From: Cryptomeria japonica
Taxonomy: Eukaryota > Streptophyta > Pinopsida > Cupressales > Cupressaceae
NCBI RefSeq assembly: GCF_030272615.1
Contig: NC_081410.1
Coordinates: 127,395,140-127,459,139 of the forward strand
Direction of reading: 5' to 3'
Length of the DNA: 64,000 bases
Position 1 is the stretch's first letter. Each line of letters starts with the position of its first letter. The notes beneath the pieces are model-generated. The model was given only the letters and a program-made list of their open reading frames with translations, made no database searches and was not told the DNA's origin. Of this stretch, positions 22,221-33,944 are shown piece by piece. The position numbers were made by a program, and so were the translations under genes.

Positions 22221-22520
22221 GTTAACTTGTACCTACTGCTAAATCCATTGTGTTTGTGTACTTGTTTGTGGATTTACAAGAATGTTTGTAAACATTCTTA
22301 AACAGTATGCTTAGTGCTTCAGTTTCTCTTTCCTAGTTGATCATAATATGCATATGGCAATCTAACTAACAAGCTCAAAATTTTAAGCAATGACGTTAGT
22401 GGTTTTGTTATTCTGTTCCTTTCCTTTACAATACATTTTGTCACTCTAACAAACTTCTCTGCGTCTACAATGTCTTAACCAGTCTCAGTTATCCACTGTT
22501 CTTAGAGGCTTTTATTACTT
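22221..22520 (+). other. 3' flank of the glycosyltransferase gene with a near-perfect palindrome
   Basis: Probable 3' UTR and downstream DNA. At 22278-22299 lies AAGAATGTTT-GT-AAACATTCTT, a perfect 10-bp inverted repeat with only two bases between the arms. It starts 58 bases after the stop codon. No clear AATAAA is seen before 22500. Confidence 0.55.
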
Positions 22521-22562
22521 GATATTTAGTGTAGAAGCTTTGATATTTAGTGTAGAAGCTTT
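22521..22562. repeat. 21-bp exact tandem repeat, 2 copies
   Basis: GATATTTAGTGTAGAAGCTTT occurs twice back to back (22521-22541 and 22542-22562) without a difference, at the edge between the gene's 3' flank and AT-rich DNA. Confidence 0.85.
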
Positions 22563-23600
22563 GATCGCATATTTATATTTTAAAAAATATATAAAGAAGA
22601 TGTTTTTAATAGATATTATATTAGAATTTATATTTAAAAAAGTATTGTTATATTTCTATTATATTATTTATATCAATAATTGTTTATATATTATTAATAT
22701 TAATTTTACTATTGGGATGATTTATGTAATGTTGCAGTTAAAACATTCGTTTGGTGAAACTGTCACCAAGGTTCAAATCGTGTTGGGTGCTCGTAAAGAT
22801 TGTGCTTTCCGTGGTACTCACATATTTGAATAGCAATAATGTTAGGCACCTTAAAAACCGTCCTTTACCGATTAAAATAATAATAATAATATTGCTATTA
22901 TTAAAATTTTATTACATTATTATTATATTATTATTATTTTTATTAATATATTATTATATTTTTATTATAATATAAATATTTAATTTTTATTATTTTTATT
23001 ATTTTATTATTGTTATCTTATTAAATTATTATTATATTATAATAATCAAAGGTCCATCACAATTGGATAAGGACATGAGAATATTACCAGTTTTTAGTAT
23101 ATATTTATTCTTTACCAAAAATAAGATGTTGACTGCCAATGTTAATATTCTCAATAAAAAATCAATTTAATATGTGGAAAATAATTCTTAATAATATAAT
23201 ATCTATATTTTCATTTTTAAATTTAATTGTAAAAAGTATTAATTGATATTACTATATTATTTTATATAATTAATATTAAAAATTATATTTACTTTTTAAA
23301 TATTTGTTAATTTATATTTTCAAAATCAAATAAAAATTTGAGTTGTTTTTTATATTCAATATTGCTATTATATGGTTGTGATGGTGAAATTTGTGTATTC
23401 CTGCATTTGTCCCTTTTGTATGGTGTCTATTTGCATTTGAAAAATCTTTATGTGATCAAAAGTTTATAAATAATATTTTTACAATTGAAAATGTGCACAT
23501 AACAACCTAAGCCTTTTTTATCGTTATTGACGCTCATTCTCAAGGATTGGTCTTAATTATTTCTTTTACCCTCTTTATATCCTTGAGTAAATTTACAATT
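22563..23600. repeat. AT-rich low-complexity DNA with (ATT)n runs
   Basis: Mostly A and T. The densest part is 22870-23045, built of ATT/TAT trinucleotide runs. No gene is supported. A GGTTCAAATC box near 22770 was considered as a SINE fragment and not accepted. Confidence 0.7.
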
Positions 23601-23700
23601 ACAAAAGTGATCTCTCAATCACTTTTGTACTCACAAAAGTGATTGTGAGACTTTTGTACTCACAAAAGTGATTGAGACACTTTTGTACTCACAAAAGCAA
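23601..23700. repeat. ACAAAAGTGATTG direct and inverted repeat cluster
   Basis: About three direct copies of a 30-bp unit, each made of ACTTTTGT-ACTC-ACAAAAGT (8-bp inverted arms). Inverted and direct pairing are both possible, so the stretch can form alternative hairpins. No coding frame crosses it. Confidence 0.75.
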
Positions 23701-23984
23701 TCTCTTTTATTTTAAAAATCAAATTTTAACTTGGTGTTAACCTCACCTATCCTTATGATTGTAATGTATCAACTCAAGGTGCAAAAGAATTGTATTTTAC
23801 CCTTGATGTTGTATTCAAACTGATACCCCTACTTGATTTTAGACATGACAGATCCAGCCATCTCCTAATGGAATTTTTTTTTTTTTTTTTGCTTCAAGGG
23901 AATTAAAGGTTTTTTGGCTATAGTGGGAGCTTTTGTATTGTGTAGTTTTGCAAATTTGTGGAAAGAATTAAAAATCATGACTTT

Positions 23985-26020
23985 TACTTTTTGTATGGAT
24001 ATTAAGAAACTTAATGGTACTAGTTATGAGATGTGGAATGGGAAGATGGAAGGTTTACTTGAAGGAATTTTTGGTTTCCATTTTCAAAATAGAATTAGTC
24101 ATAAGTTATGTTTAATCAATATTAGTTAAAATTATAAAATAAGGTATCATGAACCATTCAATTATGTTTTGTATATTGCGTCTCCTTGAATGTTTCAATG
24201 GAGAGAACCACATCTAAGTTGTGGAAGAGGAAATGTGATATCTATCAAACCAAATTTATTACTAAAAAATTGTATCTCAAAATATACTTGAATTCTTAAA
24301 AAAAATGAAATATGTTTGTACACCATTAAAATGTGTTTAATTTAATTTTAATTTATATTTCTTCTATAGATGTTAAGTTGGAAGAAAAGGATAGATTTAT
24401 CTTATTACTTTACTTTCAACCCATACGCGGTAAAATTTAGTTATCTTCATTAATGGTAATAGTGTAAACCCAAATATAGAAAATATTCTTTATCTTCATG
24501 TATAAGAAATGTCCAAAGAAAAAGGTCATCCAAATAGGGATAATGAGAAAGATAGACCAATTTTTAAAACATGTTACAAAACCACAAGGAAGGAAAATGT
24601 GTTGGAATCATGAAAACAAGTGACATGTAAAGAAGGAATAAAAAATAAGAAAGTGAGTTCAAATTCTTACACAAAAATATATTTAATGATGATGATGATG
24701 CTTTATTTTTAACATTTTAATGATGACTCTTGAATTATTTATTTGCATTTCTCCTAACATATGAATTCTCACAAAGAGTGGTTTTCTACATATTCAAATA
24801 TTCAAATTATTATAGAGAAGAAGTTTTACTTAGAAACAATAATACTAGGTTGATTGGTCCTAAAGGAAAGGTAAAAGGTATGCTTATGTTTTAGTAATGG
24901 AAAGGTAAAACTCCTTCATTAGATTTTTTTTCATAATCTTGGGACTTGAGAGAAATTTAATTTATATATCCAAGTTAATTTTTTGCTATTATGTATGTGA
25001 CATTTGAAAGTTTGGTTACAATTTGCCAAGAGGGGACTTAGTAGTTGGGGACTTAGTAGTTGCTAGAGGATCTTTAATTGGGACCTTTATTAGGATATAT
25101 AAATCCACCTTTGTTAGGATATATAAATCCACATTTAATAATTCTATTAATGTAATTGAAATTAAAAATATATGTATATGGGTGAAAAGGGTCATAAGAT
25201 CATTGTTGATAAAAATATGGTTGATGGTTTTTCTAATTATTTAGAGAAATGATTTTTTAATTATTTTATATTTGAAAAATAAAATAGATATATCCATTTC
25301 TTGTTGAAAGTAATAGAGCTAAGATATCTTTAGAAAATATTCATTGGATAATGGGTTCTATCGATGAATCTTATTATTCTATTATATTCATTGATGATGT
25401 TTCTACATACTTGAATTTCTTTTATGTGTTTAAAATGTGACATTTTTACTAATTGTAAGGAAATTAAATCTTTCGTTGAAAAGAAAATGGATTATAGGGT
25501 AAGGGTTTTGATATATAGAAATAGTGGTGAATATTACTCTTGCAAATTTGATAAAGTTTGTAAGAATGTACCTATATTGTTCAAAAGAGGACTATACACC
25601 TAACACTCCCTTGCAAAATATGGTACCAAAAATAATAAATTAAACCTTAATGGAAAGAGATAGAAGCAAATTAAGGGGTATGAAACTAGATTAATGCTTT
25701 TGGGGAGACTATAATTACTACTAATTATTTGACTAATTGATCACCTTGTTTAGATCTTGTTGATGAAGCTCCTTATAGAGTGCAAATAGGTAAGAAGCTT
25801 CTAGTTTTAAATTTAAGGATTTTTTTTATGAGGCTTATGTTCATACACCTCCAAAAAAGTAATCTAAATTGGATTGAAAAGATTAAAAATGTACCATCAT
25901 TGGCTATAGCAAGAATGGTAAATATATAAGCTTGAGAATCCTCTAACCCAAAAAATGATTTATTTAGAGATATATTTTTGGGGAGTTTCAAGTTTATTTA
26001 GGTGAAGAACATCCAAAAGA
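23985..26020 (+). mobile_element. Ty1/copia remnant B (gag start and integrase), strongly decayed
   Basis: Plus-strand traces of a copia element. At 23995-24070 a gag start reads DIKKLNGTSYEMWNGKMEGLL. From about 25340 the integrase appears: FIDDVSTYLNFFYVFK, then FVEKKMDYRVRVLIYRNSGEYYS (DNGGEY expected, so the catalytic Asp is Arg-Asn), a decayed TPQQNG-like block near 25600, and from 25745 DLVDEAPYRVQIGKK, LNLRIFFMRLMFIHLQK, matching the copia post-core region. It fades after 26020. Between 24140 and 25330 only AT-rich DNA with short tandem repeats is readable. No LTR was identified. Confidence 0.6.
25033..25137. repeat. Short tandem repeats of 15 and 24 bp
   Basis: GGGGACTTAGTAGTT occurs twice from 25033, and a 24-bp unit TTAGGATATATAAATCCACC... 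occurs twice at 25090-25113 and 25114-25137. They sit inside copia remnant B and look like replication-slippage products. Confidence 0.7.
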
Positions 26021-27195
26021 AAATGTAATGGCTAGAATACGAGAAAGCAAGGTGAAAGACCATAGGAGCAATCACTAACTCAAAATCTATCACAAAATAT
26101 CCAATCATAGACAATAAAGCGAGCAAACAAATTCAACAAAAAACATAATTGAACAAATCAAATGCAAGCCAAATGTTGAACTCCTTTGAGTGCCTCCATT
26201 GCTCTCCTCCTCCTTGCGTTGTGTGGGATGGCTCTCAGAAATTGTAGCACTATTCCTATAGTATAATAGCACAAGAATTTAAAGATTGTGGTTGTTTGTG
26301 ATTGAGAATGAGGATTGATTTATAGATTTTTGAGATTCAAATAGATGATCACGATTAAGAGTTCAACAAAAAGATCAATGTTGGAGGATCGTTGAGACAA
26401 GTTGGTTGGGAGACAATCACTCATGTAACTAAGATTGATTGGCAAGCTAACTCATTTCATTGACGGTTAATGGATAGACGAGTTAGTTAGAGAAACTGAT
26501 TTCAATAAAGATGGATTGACTAACTAGTTAGTTAGGGGAGACACGTGACTAGTGGAGCTAAGAGTTAGTGGAAGTTGGAGAGAAGAGGATAATTAGCCAT
26601 TTTAAACATGTGTCATAGGAGGATAAATGTAATTATCATTTCATTTAATTTGGAGAAAATTAAATTTTGACATGTGAGAGAAATTAAAATTAAGAAATTT
26701 ATTTTATTGAGAGGACATAATTAGTTAATTAAATAATTTTGAATAATTATTTAATTATGGGAAGATAATAGAAATCGATTTAATTAAACAATAAACATTA
26801 TTTAATTAAAGTATGTGGAAGGGCATCAATTAAATAATTAAATAATTTAATTAATAAGGAGGAATAATTAGTAAAATTAGCGGTCACATGCATGGGACAA
26901 TTTAGGTGTCTATATTTTCCCCATCTTTGAGACAATACAGTTTTGAGCATGTTGTTTCAAAGAAAATTTGATAAAATTTTGCCCCATTATGCCCCAATAG
27001 CAACAATGTATTGTGGTGCCCCCTTAAGAAATTGAGTGATTTTTTTGGTTTGAAGATCAATTTATCAACAATGTGATATGGAGTCCAAAAATATATTTTG
27101 GTCATAATGGGGTCTGTAGGGTCAATTTGTGAAGTTCAGGAGTCAGAAGGGAGCACAACCAATACATTTGGCATTTCCCCTCTAAGGAAAACTTA
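26021..27195. other. AT-rich DNA, possibly old LTR
   Basis: No reading frame or repeat pair supports a gene. The sequence leads to a TATA-like CTTATAAATAAG at about 27196-27207, after which a decayed plus-strand coding region begins. It may therefore be the 5' LTR of that element, but no LTR ends could be fixed. Confidence 0.35.
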
Positions 27196-28220
27196 GACTT
27201 ATAAATAAGAAACTTAGGGTTTCATTTGGTCATTTGTGCTTTGTGAGCTTGCTGGATTTGGAGAGAGAAGGGAGCCTTTGAGTGAGCATTGTAGAGCTAT
27301 GGCGAGCATTAGACGTGAGCACCATCACACGAAGAGGGTCCAAACTTTTAAGAGAGTAATTGGCACTTCATTTAGCACTTCATTTAGAGACCATATAGGG
27401 ATTGTCTTGGATGGGATGATGATATAGAGCATCTCCCTTATTGCCAACAAAAAAGGTATCTGATTGGTCATACAATGCAGTCATAACGGATCATTGATAT
27501 TCAGTTGCCAGGTCAGATTCTCAGACAATTTGGTGAGTAGCAGGGTGTTCTTGATGGGACCACATTATTTGCTCAAACCACATGGGAGGTCAGTGATTGG
27601 GGGCCTTGTATTAGCCCATAGGTTGCTTATGTGGAGTTCAACAATTTCGAGCCAATGCAGTTAGGTTGGAATTCAGATATTGTTGATGCAAGTACCACGC
27701 CCCAATATGACACATGGTGGGCCACTCACAGGCCTACTCCTCTCACAAATCTTGTTCTTCCTATACTAGTTGCAATGGGTTAACGTCAAAGATAGGCGAG
27801 GGGCCAAGGTTAGGGTAAAGGAAAAGGAAGAGCCAGAGGAAGGGGTAAAGGTAGAGCTCAGGGCGAGATAGGTGATGATGGGGGAGATGGCGGAGATGAT
27901 CGAGATGGAGGACATCGAGGAAATGGAGGACATGGAGGTATTGGATGAGATGGGGGTGGAGTGCATGATGGTTGAGATGGAGGAGATGCTCCTATTATTG
28001 GTCCACAACCAACAATAGGAGATGACCAAATGGGTGTTGAGGAGGAGACCTTGGAGGGGAGTAGCTCGGAGGAGTGTAGTGCCAGCCATTCTAGCATAGA
28101 TGGGTCTAGCTCAAATGATTTTGGTTCAAATGACTCTTCTTCTGATGAGGGTGACAGAAGTGAGGATGCACTTATGCACATTGTAGCAGTGGGTGAGGAT
28201 GTAGAGGTGATCCGAGATCT
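27196..28220 (+). pseudogene. Decayed retroelement-like ORF, unrecognised
   Basis: Plus-strand coding traces follow a TATA-like box (about 27200): Met at 27300 (MASIRREHHHTKR), then, with frame changes, HYLLKPHGRSVIGGLVLAHRL near 27575 and EFNNFEPMQLGW...ASTTPQYDTWWATHRP near 27645-27735. After that comes a Gly/Arg- and Asp/Gly-rich stretch (27780-27990), then Ser/Asp-rich GSSSEECSASHSSIDGSSS. I do not recognise the protein with certainty. A plant-mobile-domain-like accessory protein of an LTR element is possible. It has many stops and is not a working gene. Confidence 0.4.
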
Positions 28221-28832
28221 TGGTGTGTTAAATACAAACTCAGTGAGATCAGATTGTTGAGTTATAGGCACAGGTTACTACCTTGAAGGTTGAGAGAGTG
28301 TTTGACCGAGCGACATGGATGGCTGAGCAGAGTGACTAGATAGAAAAGCGAGATGCTTTAATTTCAGATAGGGACACCCTTAGTTCCGAGCGGGATGTTG
28401 CTTGCTAGGGCATAGAGGGTGGATACGAACTACCAATTGTTGATTGCTTCATTATAGGATCCTAGTGACTTCTCGACTAGTAGAGACCGAGAAGGAGATC
28501 AACACCTGGAGGGATCTTTATTGGTGTGTTAAATACAAACTCAGTGAGATCAGATTGTTGAGTTATAGACACAGGTTACTACCTTGAAGGTTGAGAGAGT
28601 GTTTGACCGAGCGACATGGATGGCTGAGCAGAGTGATTAGATAGAAAAGCGAGATGCTTTAATTTCAGATGGGGACACCGTTAGTTCCGAGCGGGATGTT
28701 GCTTGCTAGGGCATAGAGGGTGGATGCGAACTATCAATAGTTTATTGCTTCAGTATAGGATCCTAGTGTTTGAGATATGACTTATCGACTAGTAGAGACC
28801 GAGAAGGAGATCAACACCTTGAGGGATCTTTA
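28221..28832 (+). repeat. 0.3-kb tandem duplication in a decayed coiled-coil frame
   Basis: Two adjacent copies: 28221-28521 and 28522-28832, starting TGGTGTGTTAAATACAAACT and ending GAGGGATCTTTA. The second copy has about ten extra bases (TTTGAGATATGA region) and a few substitutions. Each copy encodes a charged stretch EKRDALISDRDTLSSERD that would form a coiled coil, with TAG stops where Gln is expected. The duplication is probably recent compared with the decay of the frame, because both copies share the same stops. Confidence 0.85.
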
Positions 28833-29636
28833 TGAGGTTGTGGTACAGAAAGATCATATGGCACCTATTTACCAAGCCAATCAATCACAAAGTTGTTCTC
28901 ATTTAAGGACAAAAGCTAGTAGTAGGGGTGTGATTGCTCCATCATAGAGACTACCTAGATTACCACCTATAGGGTAGGTTGAGGTAGGTACCTCCACAGG
29001 CAGATAGGTTAAGCATCTAGATTTAGAGGGCAAATGGAGTACTAGTTGATTTGTATGCCCCATAAACACTTTATATACTCTAATTGAGCACGAGATATTT
29101 CCTTTGTTATATATATATATATAGAGCAGTGACTACATGTTGTGTTCTATGGCTCTTATATGCATGTTATTTTCTATGTGATATTTATAATATGATGTTT
29201 TATGATGTTGATGTATGGTTACGATGATGATTCTATATGAGATGCAGATAATCATATGTATATGGATGCATGTTTTGCTTCATATAGATGTTTATAATTT
29301 GATGGATTTATGATGGTTTTGTGTTTCTGATGGATGCACTATGATAGTTTATTTTATGATGTTATACCATGATTGGATTATGTCGAATGACATGACCTAT
29401 GTATTTATATTTTTGAGATGTATATGTGTGATGCTTCTATGAAATGTGATGTAATGCAATGATATGCTATGTTTATCGAATGCTCTAACATGCTTGTGAC
29501 TGCAAGATTATTTGTTTTTCTATGTCAAAGTATTAACCGATGTGACTATAGGGACTAACAAAAGAAATGCTAGATCTAGAGGAACAAATTAGTAAGAATT
29601 GAAGAATAAAAAGAATCAATCAACATCATATTTTGA
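28833..29636. other. Low-complexity DNA with (TA)n and GATG runs
   Basis: A (TA)8 microsatellite at 29108-29123, followed by about 350 bases of ATGATG/TTATGATG-like DNA (29150-29480). No gene is supported. Confidence 0.6.
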
Positions 29637-29801
29637 TTGATTTTGGATAAGTGATAACTTAGTCTTTAACTTATGTTGTCCTTTCACCAATGTACAACAA
29701 TATCATCATTGAGCCTTATTATATGACAAATGAAGGTGTTGGCACTAAGGTATGAAGAACCAAAGTGTTTATGCTTTCCCATTGCATTAACACACACATT
29801 G
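29637..29801. repeat. 165-bp direct repeat, left copy
   Basis: Begins TTGATTTTGGATAAGTGATA and ends CACACACATTG. It matches 32221-32387 with only a few differences and one 3-base length change. The two copies flank a truncated LTR element, but are far too long for an integrase target duplication. Confidence 0.85.
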
Positions 29802-29828
29802 ACACTCTATTGGTTAGGTTTCATTATG

Positions 29829-29917
29829 TTAGGAAGGATGAATGAGATAATAAAGGAGACAACAAACATAGAATAACTAGCCTGATGTTAGGAACGATGA
29901 ATGAGATAATAAAGGAG
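29829..29917. repeat. 30-bp direct repeat inside the truncated element
   Basis: A GATGAATGAGATAATAAAGG block of about 30 bases occurs at 29829-29858 and again at 29887-29916, with one mismatch (AAG/AAC). The first copy joins directly to the LTR start, suggesting a rearranged 5' end. Confidence 0.75.
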
Positions 29918-31045
29918 ACACAGAAGGGTTGGATAATTTTTTTGGGAGAGCATAGAGGATTCTTCACTTCACCGGAGACAAATAATGATACTATAGATAC
30001 ACTGGTTGAAGGGAAAGGTCAAGGAATTATGGGTACTCCAGCCTTAGTTTTGAAGAATACCAAGATAGTGGAAATTGAGCCATCGGTTAACACAAATGTA
30101 CAGACAAATATAGACACCGGTTAATACAGAGAACAATGTATAGGATACTAATATTGAGGACACTTGTCCTCCAAGTACTAATGTACAAGTTGAGGATATT
30201 GTTCCTATGGAGGAACTGATAGTTGCACAGACTGTACCAAGTGGCGAAGCCACTGGTGCAAGTGAGGAGGTAATAAAGGATAAATCACGAGAGAAAACAA
30301 GGGAATCCAATAGAGAACCAGTTGCTGGCACATCATGATTGACAATTGACACTTCTCTAGTGGAAAAGAAAAACATCACAGAGATAAGTCCCACAGAACT
30401 AATGATGATGGCTGCTCAGAAACTGATGAAGGAAGGAACCACAAACAAAGGGATTGTAGATCAATCCTTAACTATTTTGCACAGATTGGTCCCGAAATGT
30501 AAGATTGAGAATGAAGTGAGCCCTTCCAGAAAGCTTAAGATAATAATAGAACATATCTCTAAATATTTTCAATCATTACAACAGATCTCTAACCGGCTAG
30601 CACTTGAAAAATTCACTTCGGCTAAGAGAATCGCTTTTGATCAGATCATTGACATAGAGAAGAAAAAGATTGAGGAGAAGTTAGTTTTGATAAAAAATTC
30701 TTTGAAACAATGTACTAATATATAAAGGGTATGTTGCAATATAGAGATTCTTACAACAAAAGTAGATGAAAAGATAAAAGAAATATAGGACAAAATTGTC
30801 AGTATTGCTAACTCTTTTGATGGACTAACTTCACTGACCACATCTATTGATGGACAAATTTTGACCTTGGAGAATCAAATTTCTACTCTTGAAAAGGAAA
30901 GAGATAAGATCATTCAGAGAGCCAGAAGTCTCAGAGGTTTGGTGAGTCCAAGATTGGTGTACATAAGAGGGAATGCATGGATATGCTTGGTAAGCCCACA
31001 CCGGAAGAAGTTAATGAGAAAGAATCACTTGCATATTTACTGAGT
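29886..31045 (+). pseudogene. Non-autonomous element internal ORF, coiled-coil (decayed)
   Basis: Plus-strand coding traces in two main pieces. The first (29885-30124) has SPETNNDTIDTLVEGKG. The second (30339-30725) has ISPTELMMMAAQKLMKEG, RKLKIIIEHISKYFQSLQQ and IIDIEKKKIEEKLVLIK. After a stop it continues with KVDEKIKEI and LENQISTLEKERDKIIQRA near 30885. The heptad pattern predicts long coiled coils. It resembles the accessory proteins of large plant LTR elements in style only; I do not recognise a named family. It lies just before the purine tract and 3' LTR. Confidence 0.5.
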
Positions 31046-31419
31046 GGACTTGTATCTATCTCTGGCACATTCAAAACTGGCTAGGATACTTATGTGAAGT
31101 TATTAGAGAAAGCTTACCTGAAAATTTTGAAATTGGTCAAGCTCCAGTAAGATATTTTTGGAGGTATTCAGTGTACAGTTATTATTCTTTGACATTCTTT
31201 TTACAATTTTTGGGCATTGATGTCAAAGGGGGAGTAGTATACATGTGAAAAAAAATGAAGCATTGCATACATTAGGGGGAGTTACAGAGTCTTTGAAATT
31301 TTGGAGATATGGAGCATTTTGCATATTCAGCTCAGGGGGAGCAGGGCAGGATGAAACCGACAGCTGAAACCATGACCATTTTTCACATGAGTGTTGCCAT
31401 CAATGCCAAAGGGGGAGAT

Positions 31420-32220
31420 TGTTGGCAATTGACACTCTATTGGTTAGGTTTCATTATGTTGTCATTGATGGCAACATGATTTTGGGTTCCGGCTTCATAT
31501 GGTGTACCAGAAGGCACTTCATAGACTCTACACCGACACCGACACTGGCACCGGCAAGATAGAAGATTTCTTTGGTCACCGGCAATGCAGGCCGACATGG
31601 TATAGTAAAGGATATCGGTATTGGAGGCCGACACATCTTGGATCTGGCATCGGCAACTTGTTTTAATCCTTAATCATTTATGTTATATGGCCGACATGTA
31701 GATGTGATATTGTATATATCCTTGTAAGCCGACATAAGGCATGAATTTGTATAGGGTATATAGGGGAGATTGATTAGATCATTTTGTAATGAGAAGATAA
31801 GGGATAGACATGTGGAATGGATATATGGATGTAATGTAATGTGAAATGTATCTGAGAGACTATGTATGTGAGGAATTCATTGTAAGGGTTATTCTGGTAT
31901 TGAGGTTTAGGGTTTTAATTGGAACAAACAGAGCTTAAATCAGAACTATATTCTGGCATAGGAGATACTATATTGAGTAGTTCACACTTCTCTGGATTGT
32001 TGTCTGGATTGTTATGTAGTCAATGAGACTCCTATTGTGATGAGCAGTGTGCTCTAGGCTGTAAGTCTTCCTGCAAGTGCAGGCCCATCATATATTGTAA
32101 TATCTCTTCATATGGCAAGTGAATTGATATTGTGGGTCACAAATCCCACCGTGATTTTTCTCATTGAGGTTTTCTACATATAAATCCGTGTTATGGTTCT
32201 CATTTATGTGTTTGGCTTAA
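31420..32220 (+). repeat. 3' LTR of the truncated element (incomplete at its end)
   Basis: Starts TGTTGGCAATTG straight after the purine tract. It carries repeated CCGACA/ACCGGCA motifs (31490-31740) and stops at the edge of the right 165-bp direct repeat, before reaching the expected GATTCACCCCC block of complete relatives. Confidence 0.65.
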
Positions 32221-32387
32221 TTGATTTTGGATAGGTGATAACTTAGTCTTTAACTTATGTTGTGCTTTCACCAATGTACAACAATATCATCATTGATCCT
32301 TATTATATGATGTAAATGAAGGTGTTGGCACTAAGGTATGAAGAACCAAGGTGTTTATGCTTTCCCATTGCATTAACACACACATTG
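32221..32387. repeat. 165-bp direct repeat, right copy
   Basis: Matches 29637-29801. After it the sequence continues CAAACAAGG, while the left copy runs into LTR sequence, so this copy probably keeps the original flank. Confidence 0.85.
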
Positions 32388-32924
32388 CAAACAAGGAATG
32401 TTTTCATCCATCCTAGGACTTGTGTGTTAAAGGTCTAGGTATGTGGGAAAATCACGAGAATATTTATCCATTACCATAGGTTTGCATAGGATCTTTGTTG
32501 AATGAGTGTTCCAACATAAACACCTCAAATATATTTGCCTTTGAACTTCATGGAGCACCCCACAAATAGAAAACAAATAAAACTAAATCATGGACCATCA
32601 TCACTCCTCTAATTACATGTGGATATCCTTGAGTAGAATAGGGACATGATTAAAGATAAATCGTTAAAAGATAAGACTCACTTAACCAAATGAGTCAACA
32701 ACCATACCGATATTTTGTCATTGTTGATTGTTTGTGTTATGAAGAATGATGTCTGGTTTCTGAGATGAAATACCTCATGTAAGGTTGATTTGTTTGTTTG
32801 TTAGTATACCATTCATTGTGTAAGACAAATTAATAAATTATTGATATGGATTGTTGTTGTTTGATTAGACATGTGACCAGTTTGATTACAGACTTGGTCA
32901 ATAGATTGTCTATTATTATACATG
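32388..32924. other. No recognisable feature
   Basis: Moderately AT-rich DNA between a direct repeat and a LINE remnant. It may hold further decayed LINE ORF1 on the minus strand, but I could not support it. Confidence 0.4.
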
Positions 32925-33850
32925 ATTTAAAAAGATACCAAGAGAATTACCAACAATCTTCATGATATCAATATCTCTATATTCGAGGGGCATGGACAGG
33001 AAGGAAACCCAAAAAGGAAAAAATGTTATTACACATTGATTCAGACTAAAATTTGGAGACTAGATCTATGTGAGCAAACCCTTCCGCTCTATAAACCACC
33101 CCTTTTTTCTTATGCACCCCGTCCCTATCTTCCTTCTCCTCAAAAATAACAATATGAAAAAGCCTCCCCCTTTGTTAATACAGAAAATCTCTACAACCCC
33201 TTTCCAGTTCTACTTAGCCCAAAATGAGATAGCTTCATTATCTGGTGTATAATTCCAGATCTTACCTATTAGGGCACAATTCTGAAGGTCGTCAATCTGG
33301 GAGTTGAGCATGTCTGTCGGGAAATAAATCCTCTTTCGATCAATCATCCTCTCTGCAATGTTGTCATCTCTCAGTGATGTTCCAAGAGCCTTCGGTCACT
33401 TACCTTCTTCTTTCCTCCATAGAACCTTGAACTCTGCCCTAGGTGTCATCTTTGTATTGAAGAAACCTCCTGTGATTGAAATATTGTCTGGAAAAGTGAG
33501 GGGTCCTTTGGGCGGGGAATCTTCTCCATAGATATCAAATACTGGCTACTTTCGTGTGCCCTTTTTCCCCTGCTTTCACATGATCTGACCCTTGCCGCTA
33601 CCTCTGTGGAGAACATGCTTAGATCTCCTCTGCCAAATGCCCAAACTAGCCATTCTTGTCCCTGTCAAAACTCATTTTTCATTGTGGGTGTAGCTGCCAT
33701 TGTTTGCGATCTTGACTTTGATGCCATCGTACCTGCCATTGTCTATGGTCACGTCTCTGATGCCGTTGAAAATTCCATTGACTGTGATCCTCGCATCGAC
33801 CCGTTGCAAAGCCCACCATTTCCTTTAAGCTCTTATCATTGATAATTTAT
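32925..33850 (-). pseudogene. Second LINE ORF1 remnant, DUF4283-like
   Basis: Minus-strand translation gives two strong blocks of the plant LINE ORF1 domain. The first is ALIGKIWNYTPDNEAISFWAK, then NWKGVVEIFCINKGGGFFILLF (33285-33130). The second is SPNFSLNQCVITFFPFWVSF, then MPLEYRDIDIMKIVGNSLG (33060-32935). The pattern of a hydrophobic GGGFF strand, a tryptophan and LPLEY followed by IGN-type helix is typical of DUF4283. Upstream (33600-33850) is a low-confidence N-terminal part. It contains several stops. This piece is unrelated in position to the LINE at 13-18 kb. Confidence 0.65.
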
Positions 33851-33944
33851 GGTGGATTATGAATGATGGAATTTTTTTAGGATTTTGATAGCTTTTTAGG
33901 TTTTTAGTGTCTTTTCTTCAATAACCTTTTCAATTTTTAATTAT

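Larger units (their letters stand above)
29798..32220 (+). mobile_element. Truncated, non-autonomous copia-type LTR element
   Basis: The left end keeps only 33 bases of LTR (29798-29830, ATTGACACTCTATTGG...), identical to bases 31428-31460 of the right LTR. Then come internal DNA with a coiled-coil frame, a purine tract AAAGGGGGAGAT at 31408-31419, and a 3' LTR from 31420 (TGTTGGCAATTG) to about 32220, where it is cut. No RT or integrase is present. A second purine tract (AAAGGGGGAGTAGT) lies near 31228. The LTR start is related to copia LTRs elsewhere in the window. Confidence 0.7.

Noticed and set aside
22735..22835. Possible tRNA-derived SINE (GGTTCAAATC box)
   Set aside because: A B-box-like motif alone; no A box at the right distance, no tail, no target copies.
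27858..28271. A 137-codon Ser/Pro-rich minus-strand frame
   Set aside because: Antisense reading of the Gly/Asp/Ser-rich plus-strand remnant; composition explains its openness.
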